Of a DNA stretch of 64,000 bases, positions 61,488-64,000 are shown in pieces; the stretch's first letter is position 1; each line of letters begins with the position of its first letter. The notes under the pieces were generated by a model. The model was not told the origin of the DNA. It searched no databases and worked only from the letters and a program-made list of their open reading frames with translations. This stretch comes from Cloeon dipterum (Eukaryota > Arthropoda > Insecta > Ephemeroptera > Baetidae): assembly GCF_949628265.1 (NCBI RefSeq), contig NC_088790.1, positions 3,972,545-4,036,544 of the forward strand, written 5' to 3'. The translations under genes and the position numbers were made by a program.

Positions 61488-63599
61488 TCAAGGGCAGGCA
61501 GATGGTTTGGGGGAAGAGAGGTGGCGGCAAACGACTCCAAGGAAGTTGTACAGGGACTCATTCTGTTCGCTCTGGTTGAACACCTGGAAGCAAGCAGCGA
61601 AATTAGATCACGCGAAATTTGCCGTAAATTGAATGCTCACATCGTCGTAGATGATGGTCGGCACAAAGGAGAGAATGGAGCCGAGGGCATGAGTCCTGTC
61701 TCCGTACGCGACCAGGGCATTATCGCCCTCGGCGCTGGAAATGCAGCTGGAAATCGCAGAGTAGTCGGACACTCCTCCAACACTTGTGGCGCACTATGAG
61801 GAATCAATCAAAAATAATTGTTAATTACTAGAAATTTTCCGAGTCTTTTTGTAAAATACGCACCGACTGTCCGGCATCAGGAGGATAGGAGGAGGTCATA
61901 ACGCAATGGACGTAAGCTTCCTGCAGGTCAGGGTTGGTGATGTATTTCAGGCCACAGGCTTGCACCTTGTTGCCGCGGCATTCTTCAGGGCCGTGCTGGC
62001 AATCAAAATTCCAATTTCCGTTCCCATCCTGGGTGTGCTAAAATTTAAAAAATAAAAATAAAAATGTCGGTTCCGATTTAATCTAAATCTATATACAAGT
62101 GTAGATTCTTGAGATTGCGTGGTGCACGTGAATTATTATAATGTTTTAATTTGAATTCAACTGAAGTGTTTTTATCTATCACGTAGGAAATATTGACATA
62201 TATTAGACTTTTTTATCTTGTAAAATATGGAGCACACTTTTAATTTTAGATTTCGCAATAGAGAGATTTTCGATTAATATGTCAAGTATAGATAATGACA
62301 TTCACGAAAACTGCTGTGTATAGATAGTATCAGCCGTTGATGTAAGTGTACTGGATAGATTAGGGTATTTTTACTTTAATTTAAGCTTGTCAATCATGTC
62401 AATTCTTTAATTTATCATGTTCAATTCAATTTGCTTTATTTTTGGAACCACTGCTCAGCACATCCCGTGGTCTCGAGTGGTCGCAGAGGAGCTTGAGCAC
62501 AATCGTGGCCATTCTTTCGCCTCTCTGAACCAAGGTCTTTTGTTGAAACGCCAGACATTTGTCTCTAAAGCCGCTAGAAAGGTGCGAAAACCAGCAAGTG
62601 GCGCGTCTCTCACAATCAGCCCACTGTGAGAGCTATTTGAGCTTTTGAGTCAATAATGGCCCACCTTTTGCCATCTCTGACATAAGGTAGCCAGTAAAAG
62701 ATCACAGAAAAATACTTAAAATGTATCACAATGCCTTTACAATGCAATTATTGCAATTTAAAATTTTGGAATGTATTGCTTTTTGGCCAGAAAAAGTAAG
62801 TTATCCGTGGTTTTATAGAACCTTTTCGTGAACCAGCTGAAATTTAAGCAAAATAAGAATCGGTTCTCTTTGTAATGTGATTCTATAGGCTTAAAATTAG
62901 TGAACTCAAATTTCCTTTAAAAAAAAACTTAAAAAATTGAACAGTATTGACTTTGAAAGAAAGAAATAAAAGTTATTAGAAATTAAAAAAATAAGATTTC
63001 AGACCCTAAATGCTAATTTAAAAATTATTTCTAGCATAAATATGAAATTTGTGCATACTGGAAATGTTTTTTTTTCGGATTAATTAACTAAATTAGATAA
63101 AAACTGTGATTTATTAATTTAAAAAAATGAGTTGTCCAAGAGAATTAAAGTAAGTGACAATGCAAGCGTCAGGTACTTGTCAAATTCAAAGGTTTAAGTA
63201 AAAAATCGTTTAATTTCTAATATTTTTAAGTCTTTAAAAATTCCAAAAGGGAATCTCTCACGTGAAAAATATTATTTATCTCATAAATTTTAAATAGTTC
63301 AAATTACTCATTTTCCTAAAAAATATCAGAACTTGAACCAATTAAATACCGTGGCTTTTCCATAGGGCAGGAAATCAACTGTGATGGAGGATGAGCCCAA
63401 CTGCTGGTAGGTTGAGTGGTACTGGTCGCGAATGAATGCGATGCTGTCAGGGCAGAGTGACTCGTAGTACACGGACACTTTCACAGCCTGTCAACAAGAA
63501 ACCAACATTATTCAGTCAAGAGCGATTTTGTTCAAAAAGGTTTACCTGAGTGGCTGAAACGAGAGCAAGGCACAGAATCGCAGCGACTTTGAACTCCAT
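61488..63599 (-). CDS. GILT-type protein with CXXS active site, copy 2
   Basis: Predicted 204 aa; exons 63599-63546, 63487-63350, 62037-61864, 61793-61641, 61583-61488, exactly the same sizes as those of the neighbouring copy. The signal peptide is MEFKVAAILCLALVSATQ. The active-site motif is again CPDS (YYESLCPDSIAFIRDQY). The GILT signature is CQHGPEECRGNKVQAC. The end is VFNQSEQNESLYNFLGVVCR then HLSSPKPSACP. Differences from copy 1 are mostly conservative and cluster in the segment after CPDS. The second intron (about 1.3 kb) carries dispersed element E. It probably acts in lysosomes or is secreted. As in copy 1, loss of the second active-site Cys makes classical reductase activity doubtful; chaperone or isomerase-like function is possible. 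Confidence 0.88.
62460..62770 (+). repeat. Dispersed element E, copy in a GILT intron
   Basis: Shares TTGAAACGCCAGACATT, GGTGCGAAAACCAGCAAGTG, GAGCTATTTGAGC, GCCATCTCTGACATAAGGTA, GCCAGTAAAAGATC with 36880-37200. Confidence 0.7.
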
Positions 63600-63879
63600 C
63601 TTTCCTGTTTTCAGAGAGCGAGTGTGTCTCGAGTAAAGCTCCCTCACAGCTTTATTGCCGACCGCACGATTACAGTAATCTTATCAAAAGCTTGTGCTGC
63701 TAAAATTAAAATATAATATATAACGCACATGTGCCTTTCTCGTGGGGAAAACCTATTTACTATGCAGGTACCAGGCTGGCATGACTAAATTTGATATCAA
63801 ATAATTAAATATAGTTATTGATAAGTATTGCTGCGAACTGACATGAATATCATCCTCAATGTATAAGTGTAAAAGCCTT

Positions 63880-64000
63880 ACAGAAAATTTGTGAAAAAAA
63901 ACCTTTACTTGAAATATACTCCCTAAAAATAGGGAAAAGCTTTTAATTTCCATTTTTGAGAGGATTTTTGGCTTAAAAATTTGAATTCTAATCAAGTGGC
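63880..64000 (+). repeat. Dispersed repeat family A, copy cut by window end
   Basis: Starts like 25150-25270: ACAGAAAATTTGTGAAAAAA, CCTTTACTTGAAATA, TTTTTGAGAGGATTTTTGGC, TTCTAATCAAGTGG. Confidence 0.6.

Overview
The window is animal nuclear DNA, almost certainly from an insect. It is AT-rich, with GT-AG introns often only 50-80 bp long, AATAAA poly(A) signals, TCAGT-type initiators, and single-copy genes with clear arthropod homologues (Hsc70, SLC16-type transporter, TAF5L/wda, serpin, GILT, C-type lectin). I cannot fix the species; a fairly compact insect genome fits. Exon coordinates were inferred by eye from splice sites, reading phase and protein-family fit, so boundaries may be off by a few bases.

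Layout. 1-1077 (+) is the 3' end of a trypsin-fold protease resembling modular serine proteases. 2466-8748 (-) is a two-PDZ scaffold of 444 aa. 8.75-19.86 kb holds no gene I can support: repeats, CpG-rich patches and microsatellites, perhaps long 5' introns. 19859-22279 (-) is an 806-aa protein with a signal peptide followed by a P-loop. It is head-to-head with 22566-24505 (+), a ten-exon Gly/His-rich secreted protein. 26402-28329 (+) is a secreted coiled-coil/C-type lectin, tail-to-tail with an SLC16-type transporter at 28566-32715 (-). 34843-38728 (+) is TAF5L/wda, tail-to-tail with Hsc70 at 38923-41166 (-). 42201-46366 (-) is a serpin whose start codon is split by an intron.

48.9-56.1 kb holds the most novel material. 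Two tandem paralogues each join an NlpC/LRAT-like HWAI...NDC domain to a long Gly/Ala/Val-rich repetitive tail. The second copy is broken by about 1.8 kb of repeat-like DNA, and its 3' remnant lies beyond the break. A duplicated promoter fragment at 47.6 kb hints at a lost third copy. 56.4-63.6 kb (-) is a cluster of three GILT-type thiol reductase genes: one has a CXXC site and a GPI-like tail, and two recent duplicates have CXXS.

Several genes encode secreted or immune-type proteins (protease, lectin, serpin, GILTs), interleaved with housekeeping genes (Hsc70, TAF5L, transporter). Nothing shows that they act in one pathway. At least four dispersed repeat families run through the introns and spacers: a MITE with terminal inverted repeats, a foldback family, an eight-copy element of about 350 bp, and a two-copy element.
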